A DNA stretch of 64,000 nucleotides from Rhodoplanes sp. (GTDB taxonomy: Bacteria; Pseudomonadota; Alphaproteobacteria; Rhizobiales; Xanthobacteraceae): positions 1 through 64,000 of the forward strand of contig NZ_JACAAX010000018.1 in NCBI RefSeq assembly GCF_013377085.1, written 5' to 3'. Every line of letters begins with the position of its first letter. Position 1 is the first letter of the stretch. The translations under genes were made by a program, and so were the position numbers. Shown here in pieces: positions 28,290 through 36,413 of this stretch. The notes under the pieces are model-generated. The model did no database searches and was not told the origin of the DNA. It was given only the letters and a program-made list of their open reading frames with translations.

Positions 28290-29741
28290 ATGCGTGATCT
28301 CGACGTCGGCCGGGTGATCGAGGGCTTCACTCTGACCGAGCGGCTGCGCTCGGGCGGGATGGGATCGATCTGGCGCGCCACGCATCCGGACATCACCGAG
28401 CCGATCCTGCTCAAAATTCCGTTTCTGGACCCGGGTCAGGATGTCTCGACCATCGTCGGCTTCGAGGTCGAGGAGATGATCCTCAAGCGTCTCGAAGGCG
28501 CCCATGTGCCGCACTTCTTCGCCTCGGGCGACTTCGCCGACACGCCGTTCATCGCGATGGAATACGTGGCCGGCAATACGCTGGCGGCCGAGATGGAGCG
28601 CGCGCCGTTCTCCTGGCAGACGGTGGCGATCTACGGCATCCAAATCGGCACCGCGCTCGCCGCGCTGCACCGGCAGAAGGTGATCCACCTGGATCTCAAG
28701 CCCGGCAACGTGATCCTGGCCGAGCGCGGCGCCGTGCTGATCGATTTCGGGCTCGCGCATCACGAGGAGCTGCCGGACCTCCTGGCCGAGGAGAGCGCGG
28801 TGCCGATGGGTACGCCGGCCTACATCTCGCCGGAGCAGGTTCTCGGCGACCGTCGCAACCCGGCGAGCGACATTTTCGCGCTCGGCTGCATCCTTTACGA
28901 GCTGGCTACGGGGGAGAGGCCGTTCGGTGAACCGACCACCAAGGCCGGCATGCAGCGCCGGCTCTATCACGCGCCGGTGCCGCCGCGCTCCCATTCGCGC
29001 GACGTGCCGCGCTGGCTGCAGGAAATCATCCTGAAATGCATGGAGATCGATCCGGGCCGGCGCTACGCGACGGCCGGCCAGCTCGTGTTCGACCTGCGCA
29101 ATCCCGAGCAGGTGGTGCTGACGGCGCGGGCCGACGCCGACGCCCACCAGCCGCGCGGCTGGCGCAAGCTCGTTCGCATGTTCGCCGGCCGTCGCGCCAA
29201 CCTCGCACCGATCCAGCCCTCGATGGCGACCCGACAGTCCGGCGCCGCGCTGGTGATGGCGGCGGTCGACCTCGCGTCCGGCTCCGACCCGCTCGCCGAG
29301 GAGGTGCGCCGGCATGTTGCCCGAGTGCTGGACTCCGAGCCGGGCGCGCGGCTCGCCTGCTTCACCGTGCTGAAGACCAAGCTCACCGGCATGGACGACA
29401 CGACCGACCCGGCCGGCCGCTCGATGTATGTGAACCGGCTGGTCGCCCTGAAGGACTGGGCCGCGCCGCTGCGCCTGCCGGACACGCGGGTGAGCTTCCA
29501 CGTCGTCGAGGCGCTCGATCCGGCGAACGCGATCCTCACCTATGCGGCGCACAACGACGTCGACCATATCGTCATGGGGGCGCGGGCCTCCTCGGCGCTG
29601 CGGCGGCATCTCGGCAGCGTCTCGGCGCAGGTGGTCGCCGAGGCGCTCTGCCCGATCACGGTGATACGCATCAAGCGTCACGAGGAGGTGGCGGAGGCCA
29701 GGCGCATCTATCGTCCGATGCTGATCCCTACCGGAGCGTGA
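28290..29741 (+). CDS. serine/threonine protein kinase fused to a C-terminal UspA-type domain
   Basis: A 483-aa soluble protein. Residues ~12-280 are an eukaryotic-like kinase with a Gly-rich loop (RSGGMGS), ATP-anchoring Lys42, catalytic loop HLDLKPGN (~133-140), DFG (~152) and SPEQ at the activation-loop end. The loop has HLD in place of HRD, so it is a non-RD kinase. Residues ~315-470 resemble a universal stress protein fold, ending in HNDVDHIVMGARASSALRRHLGSVSAQV, the usual nucleotide-binding end of UspA. No membrane segment is seen. Such a fusion would couple phosphorylation to a stress- or nucleotide-sensing domain. The start is the ATG after GGGGGAACCC. Confidence 0.87.
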   Translation: MRDLDVGRVIEGFTLTERLRSGGMGSIWRATHPDITEPILLKIPFLDPGQDVSTIVGFEVEEMILKRLEGAHVPHFFASGDFADTPFIAMEYVAGNTLAAEMERAPFSWQTVAIYGIQIGTALAALHRQKVIHLDLKPGNVILAERGAVLIDFGLAHHEELPDLLAEESAVPMGTPAYISPEQVLGDRRNPASDIFALGCILYELATGERPFGEPTTKAGMQRRLYHAPVPPRSHSRDVPRWLQEIILKCMEIDPGRRYATAGQLVFDLRNPEQVVLTARADADAHQPRGWRKLVRMFAGRRANLAPIQPSMATRQSGAALVMAAVDLASGSDPLAEEVRRHVARVLDSEPGARLACFTVLKTKLTGMDDTTDPAGRSMYVNRLVALKDWAAPLRLPDTRVSFHVVEALDPANAILTYAAHNDVDHIVMGARASSALRRHLGSVSAQVVAEALCPITVIRIKRHEEVAEARRIYRPMLIPTGA

Positions 29742-29793
29742 GGGGAGCGGCGTTCCGGATCGGCATTCCGCCGGTGGATCCGAACAATGCGAA

Positions 29794-29819
29794 ACGGGCC
29801 GCCCGTGAGGGCGGCCCGT
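29794..29819. terminator. bidirectional terminator-type hairpin between convergent genes
   Basis: Perfect 11-bp stem ACGGGCCGCCC / GGGCGGCCCGT with a GTGA loop. It lies midway between the kinase gene (plus) and the MFS gene (minus), which converge here. The T-rich tail on the minus side is short (TTTCGCATTG). Confidence 0.65.
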
Positions 29820-29850
29820 CCATCTTCGCCGAACACGCGGGCGCGTGCGC

Positions 29851-31635
29851 TCAGTTGCCCTGGTAGGTGAAGATGTCGCGATCCTTGGTCTCCGGCACGA
29901 AGATCGCGCCGATGATCACGGTGCCGACGGCGACCACGATCGGGTACCAGAGGCCGAAATAGATGTCGCCGGTCTGGGCCACCATGGCGAAGGAGGTCGC
30001 CGGCAAGAGGCCGCCGAACCAGCCGTTGCCGATGTGATAGGGCAGCGACATCGAGGTGTAGCGGATGCGGGTGGGGAACAGCTCCACCAGCGCCGCCGCG
30101 ATCGGTCCGTACACCATGGTGACGTAGACCACCAGGATGGTCAGGATGAAGATCAGGGTCAGCCGCTGCGCCGTGAAGATATCGAACATCTTGGCGAAGT
30201 TGGCGAGACCGGCCTTCGGGTCGATCGGGATTTTCACCACGCTCGGGTTGTTGGCCGGCGGATAGCCCGCCGCCGTCAGCGCGTCGCCGAGCGACTTGTT
30301 GAACGCGGCCGGCACGCTGGTCACGTCGGGACCGGCGAGTTTGGCGGCGTCGTAGCCCATCACCTGGTTGGCGCCGACCCGGATCGCCGTGTTGGTGCCG
30401 GCCGGCCCGTTTTCGACCGTGTAGGCGACGCCGAGACGGGCGAGGGCGGCCTTGGCGATGTCGCAGGGCGACGTGAACTTGGCCGTTCCGGTCGGGTTGA
30501 ACTGGAACGAGCACTGGGCCGGATCGGTGACGACAACCACCTGGGTCTTCTGCTGGGCGTCATACAGCGCCGGATTGGCGGTTGCTGTGAGCCACTTGAA
30601 GAGCGGGAAGTAGGTCAGGGCGGCGAGCAGGCAGCCGGCCAGAATGATCGGCTTGCGGCCGATGCGGTCGGACAGCGATCCGAACAGGATGAAGCCGCCG
30701 GTGCCCAGCACGAGCGACCAGGCGATCAGCACGTTCGCCGTGAAGGCATCGACCTTGAGGATCGACTGCAGGAAGAACAGGGCATAAAACTGGCCCGTGT
30801 ACCACACCACCGCCTGACCGGCGACGAGGCCGAGCAGAGCCAGCAGCGCGATCTTGGCGTTCCGCCACTGGCCGAAGGCCTCCGACAGCGGCGCCTTGGA
30901 GTGCGTGCCCTCTTCCTTCATCTTCTTGAAAGCCGGGCTCTCCGCCATCTGCAGCCGGATCCAGACCGAGATCGCGAGCAGCAGGACCGAGACCAGGAAC
31001 GGAATGCGCCAGCCCCAGGCCGCGAAGGGCGACAGCTTGGCGCCGCTGGCCGTGACGACCTCGGCGAAGTTGGCGTTCACGTAGATCTGCGTGAACATGA
31101 TCACGATCAGCGACAGCAGCAGGCCGAGCGTCGCCGTCGTCTGAATCCACGAGGTGTAGAAGCCGCGTCGTCCCGCCGGCGCATGCTCGGCCACGTAGAC
31201 GGCGGCGCCGCCGTACTCGCCGCCGAGCGCGAGGCCCTGGAGCATGCGCAGCGCGATCAGGGTGATGGGCGCGACCACGCCGATCGTTTCGTAGGACGGC
31301 AGCAGGCCGACCAGGAAGGTCGACGTTCCCATGATCAGAATCGTGATCAGGAAGGTGTATTTACGACCGACCATGTCGCCGAGGCGGCCGAACACCAGCG
31401 CACCGAAGGGGCGAACCAGGAAGCCCGCCGCGAACGCCAAGAGGGCGAAGATGTTGCGGGTTGCTTCCGGATAGGCGGAGAAGAACTGGGCGCCGATGAC
31501 GGCGGCGAGCGATCCATAGAGATAGAAATCGTACCACTCGAACACGGTGCCGAGCGAGGAGGCGAGAATGACCCGCTTCTCCTCGCGCGACATGGGGCTC
31601 GCCTTCACGCGGCCCATCGTTGCAGCCACACTCAT
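29851..31635 (-). CDS. MFS transporter of the metabolite:H+ symporter (MHS) type
   Basis: A 594-aa membrane protein with 12 predicted segments. MHS landmarks: SSLGTVFEWYDFYLYG, GRLGDMVGRKY, LRMLQGLALGGEYGGAAVYVAEHAP and LSDRIGRKP. The usual length is ~430-450 aa. The excess is a ~130-residue insertion (~352-485) between late membrane segments, predicted periplasmic, with two Cys (375, 391). MHS transporters carry carboxylates such as alpha-ketoglutarate, shikimate or proline/betaine with protons. The start ATG follows CAGGAGGGACTGCGGG; ORF continuation upstream is not credible. A perfect 18-bp palindrome lies about 135 bases upstream. Confidence 0.88.
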   Translation of the reverse strand: MSVAATMGRVKASPMSREEKRVILASSLGTVFEWYDFYLYGSLAAVIGAQFFSAYPEATRNIFALLAFAAGFLVRPFGALVFGRLGDMVGRKYTFLITILIMGTSTFLVGLLPSYETIGVVAPITLIALRMLQGLALGGEYGGAAVYVAEHAPAGRRGFYTSWIQTTATLGLLLSLIVIMFTQIYVNANFAEVVTASGAKLSPFAAWGWRIPFLVSVLLLAISVWIRLQMAESPAFKKMKEEGTHSKAPLSEAFGQWRNAKIALLALLGLVAGQAVVWYTGQFYALFFLQSILKVDAFTANVLIAWSLVLGTGGFILFGSLSDRIGRKPIILAGCLLAALTYFPLFKWLTATANPALYDAQQKTQVVVVTDPAQCSFQFNPTGTAKFTSPCDIAKAALARLGVAYTVENGPAGTNTAIRVGANQVMGYDAAKLAGPDVTSVPAAFNKSLGDALTAAGYPPANNPSVVKIPIDPKAGLANFAKMFDIFTAQRLTLIFILTILVVYVTMVYGPIAAALVELFPTRIRYTSMSLPYHIGNGWFGGLLPATSFAMVAQTGDIYFGLWYPIVVAVGTVIIGAIFVPETKDRDIFTYQGN

Positions 31636-32083
31636 CCCGCAGTCCCTCCTGATGCTGAACGTTTCCCTGGGCCCGATCGGGCCCGCCCAAGACGATCTCG
31701 GCCGGCGGTAAACTTGTCCGGCTCTCTTTGTTCGGGATGCATACTGAATTAAGTAGTTTGCCCCATAGAACCTAGACTTTGGTCTAGGGCGAGCCAGCGT
31801 CGCCCGCCGCCGGGCGTGTTTTGCGGTGCGAACACGACTTGCGGCGCGCTCGACGGAACTCGGGAACCAGCCTGATTTCGCATTGTTCGAAGTGCTGCAT
31901 CTGCGTAAGACCTGGACGCGGCACAGATCGACTTGACTACGGCCGTGACGAGTTGCCGCATCGAAGTGCGACGACCCACATCGTTGGGTGGAAGAGAGGT
32001 GCGGTCGGCGGGCACACCAGATCGCGGCGCCGGTGACCACGAGGGGGGGGCGGCTGCCGGTGTCGTGTCCCCGACACCTCAAA
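31636..32083. other. intergenic region between divergent MFS and molybdenum-locus genes
   Basis: About 450 bases without a credible gene. It contains the ribosome site and presumed promoter of the MFS gene, the CCTAGAC palindrome listed separately, and a run of ten G near 32042. It is less GC-rich than its surroundings in places (AATTAAGTAG). Confidence 0.5.
31771..31788. promoter_or_regulatory. 18-bp palindrome upstream of the MFS gene, candidate operator
   Basis: CCTAGAC-TTTG-GTCTAGG: perfect 7-bp arms with a 4-base spacer, about 135 bases upstream of the MFS start. Such spacing suits a dimeric activator of the LuxR/NarL type. No such regulator gene is adjacent, so the binding partner is unknown. 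Confidence 0.45.
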
Positions 32084-32105
32084 GCTATGTCGTGTAGGAT
32101 ATAGC
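32084..32105. promoter_or_regulatory. ModE-like operator, site A
   Basis: 22-bp element with arms GCTATGT and ATATAGC around 8 bases. It reads the same way as three other sites in this locus. Geometry (TATRT-N8-ATATA) equals that of the known ModE box. It lies about 120 bases before the YqeB-like gene and the following ModE-like gene, suggesting autoregulation. Confidence 0.7.
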
Positions 32106-32225
32106 ACAGCGGGTGTCTGATGATCCCCACCGAAGCAGTTCGCCATTGATATCATTATTAGATTGCGCCATGTCCGGTTGGCCCGCGGCTTGCAAAACGG
32201 GTTCCGAAAGCCAGGGACCGCGCCC

Positions 32226-33077
32226 ATGTTCCGCCCCGATCCGCCTCGTCCGCTCGCCGTTGTTCTCGGCACCAACGAGATCGCCTCGGCGGTCGCCGTG
32301 CTGCTCACCCGCGCCGGTCAGGCCGTCGTGCTGGCGCACGATCCGAACCCGCCCGTGATCCGCCGCGCCATGGCGTTCCACGACGCGCTCTATGACGACG
32401 TCGCCGTCGTCGAGGAGGTCTTGGGGCGCCGGGCCGACCGCTGCGTCGACATCGCCCCCGTGCTGGCGCTGGACAACTCCGTCGCGGTGACGCGGCTCGG
32501 CCTCCTCGACCTGATGGCCCATGGGCGGATCGACGTGCTGGTCGACGCGCGGCTGCACAAGCGCCGGCAGACGCCGGATCTGCGCCATCTCGCCGGTATC
32601 GCGGTCGGGCTCGGCCCAGGCTTTTTGGTCGGTGCCAACTGCGATGTCGCCGTCGAGACCCGGCCCGCCGTTCCGGTGCGGCCCGTGACGGCGGGGCGGA
32701 CCGAAGTCGCCGACGGCGTGCCGAGCCCGCTCGGCGGGGTCGGGCGCGAGCGTTTCGTCTACTCGACCGTGGCGGGGCGCTGGCGCAGCGCCGTCGAGAT
32801 CGGCAAGCGGGTGTTCGTCGGCTTTCCGGTCGGCCATCTCGACGGCGTTCCGGTCGTCGCCCCGATGGACGGAGCTTTGCGCGGCTCGGTGCGGGACGGG
32901 CTCGAGGTGCCGGCCGGCGTCAAGCTCCTGGAGATCGACCCACGCGGCCGCAACGCGCGCTGGACCGGCCTCGACGAGCGGCCTCGACGAATCGCCGAGG
33001 CGACGCTCGCCGCCATCCGGCTGCGGGCCGCGCCGCTTGCCTCCGGCCGGATCCTGACCTACGCAAGAGACCGGTGA
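32226..33077 (+). CDS. YqeB/EF2563-family molybdenum-hydroxylase accessory-like protein
   Basis: A 283-aa protein matching the YqeB (EF2563) family. An N-terminal Rossmann-like part (VVLGTNEIASAVAVLLTRAG, IRRAMAFHDALYDD) is followed by VLVDARLHKR and GIAVGLGPGFLVGANCDVAVETR. The C-terminal biotinyl-lipoyl-like part contains GKRVFVGFPVGHLDGVPVVAPMDGALRG. In other bacteria the family accompanies molybdenum hydroxylases and is thought to help mature them; the biochemical role is unsettled. The ATG follows AGGGACCGCGCCC. It heads a two-gene unit with the ModE-like regulator gene, downstream of operator site A. Confidence 0.8.
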   Translation: MFRPDPPRPLAVVLGTNEIASAVAVLLTRAGQAVVLAHDPNPPVIRRAMAFHDALYDDVAVVEEVLGRRADRCVDIAPVLALDNSVAVTRLGLLDLMAHGRIDVLVDARLHKRRQTPDLRHLAGIAVGLGPGFLVGANCDVAVETRPAVPVRPVTAGRTEVADGVPSPLGGVGRERFVYSTVAGRWRSAVEIGKRVFVGFPVGHLDGVPVVAPMDGALRGSVRDGLEVPAGVKLLEIDPRGRNARWTGLDERPRRIAEATLAAIRLRAAPLASGRILTYARDR

Positions 33078-33116
33078 GCCCGGCCCGACCGGCCGGTCCG
33101 ACAGGCCCGAACCGCC

Positions 33117-33590
33117 ATGACCGCCCCTGCGAAATCGGCAGAGCCTTCGACCGTCCCCGCGGCCCCCGCCCCGACCGTGACCGCGATCGAGCTCCGCCTC
33201 GCCTTCGGCAATGGCGGCAGCCTCGATCCGGAGGACATCCGGCTGCTGGAGACGATCCGGCGCGTGCGCTCGATCCTCGGCGCCAGCCGCGCGCTCGGCA
33301 CCTCCTACCGCAAATGCTGGCTGATGGTGGACGCCCTCAACCACACCTTCGAGACGGCCGTGGTCGACACCTTCCCGGGCCGGCGCGGCGGCGGCGCGGC
33401 GCTGACGGTTTTCGGCGAGCGGCTGATCGCGCTCTACCGCTCGCTGGAGCGCCAGGCCCGCAAGAGCGGCGCCGGGACGCTCGCCGAGCTCACCGCGGCT
33501 CTCGATCCGGATTTCGAACCACGGGCCAGCGGCGCGGGCTCGGCAGATCCGACGGCCGAACCGCCTCGTTCCCGATCGCAACGGACTTGA
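33117..33590 (+). CDS. ModE-like winged-helix DNA-binding protein lacking the MOP sensor domain
   Basis: A 157-aa protein. Residues ~20-120 match the N-terminal DNA-binding domain of ModE (GSLDPEDIRLLETIRRVRSILGASRALGTSYRKCW, GGGAALTVFGERLIALY). The C-terminal di-MOP molybdate-binding part of full-length ModE (~260 aa) is missing; the rest is a short unstructured tail. It is the likely reader of the four 22-bp sites in this locus. Molybdate sensing might come from the separate Mop protein or MOP-domain protein encoded nearby. Its 3' end overlaps the convergent MOP-domain gene by about 100 bases. Confidence 0.85.
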   Translation: MTAPAKSAEPSTVPAAPAPTVTAIELRLAFGNGGSLDPEDIRLLETIRRVRSILGASRALGTSYRKCWLMVDALNHTFETAVVDTFPGRRGGGAALTVFGERLIALYRSLERQARKSGAGTLAELTAALDPDFEPRASGAGSADPTAEPPRSRSQRT

Positions 33591-33978
33591 TCATCGCCCA
33601 GGCGTGAAGGCCCGGCTCGAGCGCCAGCCGCTCGACCGATTCCCACGTCACGAGGGCGTCGAGCAGGGTCGTGCCGAGGTCGAAGCGCACCCGCGCATAG
33701 GGCGCGGCGAGCCGCTCCACCGCGACGATGGAGCCGGGCAGCCGGTTGGTGATCGACACGTCCATGGGGCGCGACAGCGCCACCGCGACGTCACGCGCGT
33801 CGATCGTCACACGCACGCCGGAATCGACCGGTGCCGCCACCAGCGGCACCCGCAGCTCGCCGTCGCCGAAGAACAGCGTCGAGAGGCCCCACTCCGGATC
33901 GTGGCGCAGCACGCGCGCGTCGAGCGTGGTGGCGAGGGCGATGGTCGACGCGGTGGTGGGGCGGGTGTCGGTCGGCAT
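33490..33978 (-). CDS. stand-alone MOP/TOBE-domain protein resembling the C-terminus of ModC
   Basis: About 162 aa that align in pattern with the regulatory C-terminal third of the molybdate ABC-ATPase ModC: ARVLRHDPEWGLSTL, VRVTIDARDVAVALSRP, ITNRLPGSIVAV and WAMIKSVAIGNEA. The ATPase core (Walker A/B, LSGGQ) is absent, and no frame upstream encodes it. It may be a truncated modC or an independent molybdate-binding protein. It follows modD by 52 bases on the same strand, so they are probably one operon. The start is uncertain: ATG here or one four codons upstream, both with weak ribosome sites. Confidence 0.72.
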   Translation of the reverse strand: MPTDTRPTTASTIALATTLDARVLRHDPEWGLSTLFFGDGELRVPLVAAPVDSGVRVTIDARDVAVALSRPMDVSITNRLPGSIVAVERLAAPYARVRFDLGTTLLDALVTWESVERLALEPGLHAWAMIKSVAIGNEAVRPSDLPSPRRWPVVRNPDREPR

Positions 33979-34030
33979 GCCCGCCACCATGCCAGAAACG
34001 CGCCATGCCGGCGACTCTGCGGCAATCGGC

Positions 34031-34885
34031 TCAGTCCTGCGGAACCAGGTGGACCTGCACGTCGCGCGGCTTGGCCGTATAGGGGGCCGAGGTGACCAGC
34101 ACCTTGGCGCCGGCGGCGGCATAAGCGGCGGCATTGTCGGGGCCGATGCCGCCGGCGGCCGCGACGATCGTGGCCGATCCGGCCGCGCGCAGCCGCTGCA
34201 CCAGCGCGGCGACGTCGGCCGGCGAAAACTTCTCGGCCTGGATCACGTCGGCGCCGGCCGCCGCCCAGAGGGCGCCGCCGTCCACGGTGGCCACCTCGAC
34301 CACGATCTTCTTCTCCGGGACCGTGCGGCGCAGCCGCGCCACGATCTCGCCCGCCGGGAGGTCTTTCAGGAACCGTCGGTGCTCGTCGAACACCAGAACG
34401 GTCTCCGACAGGCCGAGCCGGTGTGGCACCGCGCCGCCCGCCATGATCGCCTTGATCGACAGCGCCTTGGCGCCCGGCACGGTTTTTCGTGTGCAGGCGA
34501 CCGCGACGTCCGGCGAAACGCTCCGCGCCGCCTCGACGATCGCCCGTGTCGTCGTGGCGATGCCCGACGCGATCTCGACCAGCGTCTGGGCGACCTTCCA
34601 GCTTCGATGCAGCGCCGCGGCCGGACCGGTCGCGACGAGGATTATTTCGCCCGGCTCCAGGCGTTTGCCGGAGGCCGCTTCGAGCTCGACGGCGGTCGCG
34701 CCGGCGCGCCCGATCAGCCGCGCCGCGTCCTCCGACAGCGCGACCACCATCGGCTCGCGCGCCGCGAAGCTCATGCGGGCGGGCGCGTCGCCGATGCCGA
34801 GCGCATGGGTGGTGAGGTCGCCGAGCGGCACGTCGTCGGCGAGCAGTGCGTCGAGGACGTGATCGGGCAGGGCGGCGGGCAGCAT
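34031..34885 (-). CDS. modD: ModD, nicotinate-nucleotide pyrophosphorylase-like protein
   Basis: A 284-aa protein of the NadC fold. It shows the phosphoribosyl-transfer landmarks ATTTRAIVEAAR, TRKTVPGAKALSIKAIMAGGAVPHRLGLSE and ADVIQAEKFSP. The MLPAALPDHVLDALLADDVPLGDLTT start is that of the ModD subgroup, which occurs in molybdate-transport loci rather than NAD synthesis. Its exact reaction is not established. The ATG follows CAGGAGCTCGTC. Operator site B lies 45-66 bases upstream, in the divergent promoter shared with mop. Confidence 0.87.
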   Translation of the reverse strand: MLPAALPDHVLDALLADDVPLGDLTTHALGIGDAPARMSFAAREPMVVALSEDAARLIGRAGATAVELEAASGKRLEPGEIILVATGPAAALHRSWKVAQTLVEIASGIATTTRAIVEAARSVSPDVAVACTRKTVPGAKALSIKAIMAGGAVPHRLGLSETVLVFDEHRRFLKDLPAGEIVARLRRTVPEKKIVVEVATVDGGALWAAAGADVIQAEKFSPADVAALVQRLRAAGSATIVAAAGGIGPDNAAAYAAAGAKVLVTSAPYTAKPRDVQVHLVPQD

Positions 34886-34929
34886 GACGAGCTCCTGGTG
34901 CGGGCATGGGGCCCGGTGGCGGTTGCTGT

Positions 34930-34951
34930 GCTATATCCAAACTGGTACAGC
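34930..34951. promoter_or_regulatory. ModE-like operator, site B
   Basis: 22-bp element, arms GCTATAT and GTACAGC around 8 bases, in the intergenic region between divergent modD and mop. One bound dimer could control both directions. Arms match sites A, C and D. Confidence 0.72.
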
Positions 34952-35021
34952 AAAGCGATCGCGACGATGTCCCATGACCGGAGCGGGCGATGCCGCCGCA
35001 CCAACCCGCAGAGGAACCGAC

Positions 35022-35225
35022 ATGAAGATTTCCGCCCGCAACGTCATCGAAGGCAAGGTCCTCGAGGTGAACAAGGGCGCCACCACGGCGCATGTCCGCC
35101 TCGACATCGGCGGTGCCGTGGTCACGGCGTCGATCACCAACGAGGCCGTCGCCGAGCTCGGCCTCGTGGTCGGCCAGACAGCGTTCGCCGTGATCAAGGC
35201 GTCCGACGTGATGATCGGCGTCTGA
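35022..35225 (+). CDS. mop: Mop, molbindin-type molybdate-binding protein
   Basis: A 67-aa single MOP domain: MKISARNVIEGKVLEVNKGA, TTAHVRLDIGG and FAVIKASDVMIGV are the classic molbindin elements. Such proteins form hexamers that bind molybdate or tungstate and buffer it in the cytoplasm. AGAGGAACCGAC precedes the ATG. Operator site B lies about 70 bases upstream. In other alphaproteobacteria mop is under ModE-type control, which fits this layout. A hairpin follows the gene. Confidence 0.93.
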   Translation: MKISARNVIEGKVLEVNKGATTAHVRLDIGGAVVTASITNEAVAELGLVVGQTAFAVIKASDVMIGV

Positions 35226-35252
35226 TCGGCGCTCCCGACCAGCGACCTGTCC

Positions 35253-35275
35253 GGCTCGCCGTGAAACGGCGAGCC
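35253..35275 (+). terminator. hairpin downstream of mop
   Basis: Perfect 10-bp stem GGCTCGCCGT / ACGGCGAGCC with a GAA loop, 27 bases after the mop stop. No T run follows, so termination would be inefficient or rho-assisted. Confidence 0.5.
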
Positions 35276-35371
35276 CTGACGTCCCAGCCCCTGTCTGTGG
35301 AGCCGGTGTTCGGGGCCGCACGCTCGGCCGCGATCCGGACCGACACGCGACGACGATCCAGCGTGCCTTGA

Positions 35372-35393
35372 GCTATATTCTCGTGTATACAGC
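35372..35393. promoter_or_regulatory. ModE-like operator, site C
   Basis: 22-bp element, arms GCTATAT and ATACAGC around 8 bases, 33 bases before the start codon of the ABC-transporter binding protein. This is promoter-proximal, ideal for repression when molybdate is plentiful. Confidence 0.75.
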
Positions 35394-35426
35394 ACATCGC
35401 CGGGTGTCCATCCCCACGAGTGCCTC

Positions 35427-36413
35427 ATGTCCCTGTCCAGACGAACCTTGCTCGCCACCGGCCTCGCCGGTGTGGCGACGCTCGCGACCGCCCGATCCGC
35501 CGCCAGCCGTCCGGTCGAGACCATCGAGATCCTCGGCGCGCCCAACGCCGCCACCATCGTGCTGGTGCGCCTTCTCGATGCCGGCGGCCTGCAGGCGGCG
35601 GCGCCGGGCGCGACCTTCCGGTTGTGGCGCGACACCGACGAGTTGCGCGCCGGCCTCGTCTCGGGCCGCTCGCGCCTGTTCACCACGCCGACCCATGTGC
35701 CGGCCAATCTGGCCAATCGCGGTATGCCGCTGCGGCTTCTGTGCATCCTCAGCATGGGGCATCTGTCGATCGTCACGGCGGACGAGAGCATCCGCACGTT
35801 CGCGGATCTGCGCGGAAAACCGGTGGTCGGTTTCTTCCGCAACGACATGCCGGACCTCGTCTTCCGCACCATCGCGCGGCGCGAGGGCATCGATCCCGAC
35901 CGCGACATCGCGCTCACCTATGTGCAGACCCCGATGGAGGCCGCCCAGATGCTCGCGGCGGGGCGCGCCACGACCGCGATCCTGTCCGAGCCGCCGGCGA
36001 CCGCCGCCATCATGATGGCGCACCAGCAGGGCCGCACGCTGCGCCGCGCCGTCAGCCTGCAGGAGGCGTGGGGTCGGCATTTCGGCCAGGCGCGCATCCC
36101 GATGGCCGGCGTCGCCCTGCATCAGAGCCTGATCGACGAGTCGCCGGAGCTTCTCGCCGCGCTGCGTATCGGGCTCCCGCCCGCCAAAGCCTGGGTGCTG
36201 GCGAATCGCGGCGAGGCGGCGACGCTGGCCGAGCGCACCATGGCGATGCGGCCGATGGTGTTCGAGCGCTCGCTCGATCATTTCAACATCGACGTCGCGC
36301 CGGCCCGCGCCGTGAAGGCGGAGCTCGAGACGTTCTACCGCGCCATCCTGGAGCTCTCGCCGGACGCGCTCGGCGGACGGTTGCCGGACGACAGCTTCTA
36401 TCTCGACATGTGA
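35427..36413 (+). CDS. NitT/TauT-family ABC transporter substrate-binding protein
   Basis: A 328-aa exported protein. The N-terminus SRRTLLATGLAGVATLATARSAA carries an RR pair and a hydrophobic stretch like a Tat signal. The mature part shows the SsuA/TauA-type pattern: IVLVRLLDAGGLQ, TTPTHVPANLANRG and TFADLRGKPVVGFF. These receptors normally bind sulfonates, taurine, nitrate or bicarbonate. Here it lies directly behind operator site C in a molybdenum locus that has no ModA, so molybdate, tungstate or a linked nutrient is possible. Its stop overlaps the permease start (TGATG). Confidence 0.85.
   Translation: MSLSRRTLLATGLAGVATLATARSAASRPVETIEILGAPNAATIVLVRLLDAGGLQAAAPGATFRLWRDTDELRAGLVSGRSRLFTTPTHVPANLANRGMPLRLLCILSMGHLSIVTADESIRTFADLRGKPVVGFFRNDMPDLVFRTIARREGIDPDRDIALTYVQTPMEAAQMLAAGRATTAILSEPPATAAIMMAHQQGRTLRRAVSLQEAWGRHFGQARIPMAGVALHQSLIDESPELLAALRIGLPPAKAWVLANRGEAATLAERTMAMRPMVFERSLDHFNIDVAPARAVKAELETFYRAILELSPDALGGRLPDDSFYLDM

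Noticed and set aside
31749-32036. Small ORFs in the gap between the MFS gene and the molybdenum locus
   Set aside because: No ribosome site, biased composition, and overlap with palindromes and the G run. Not credible as genes.
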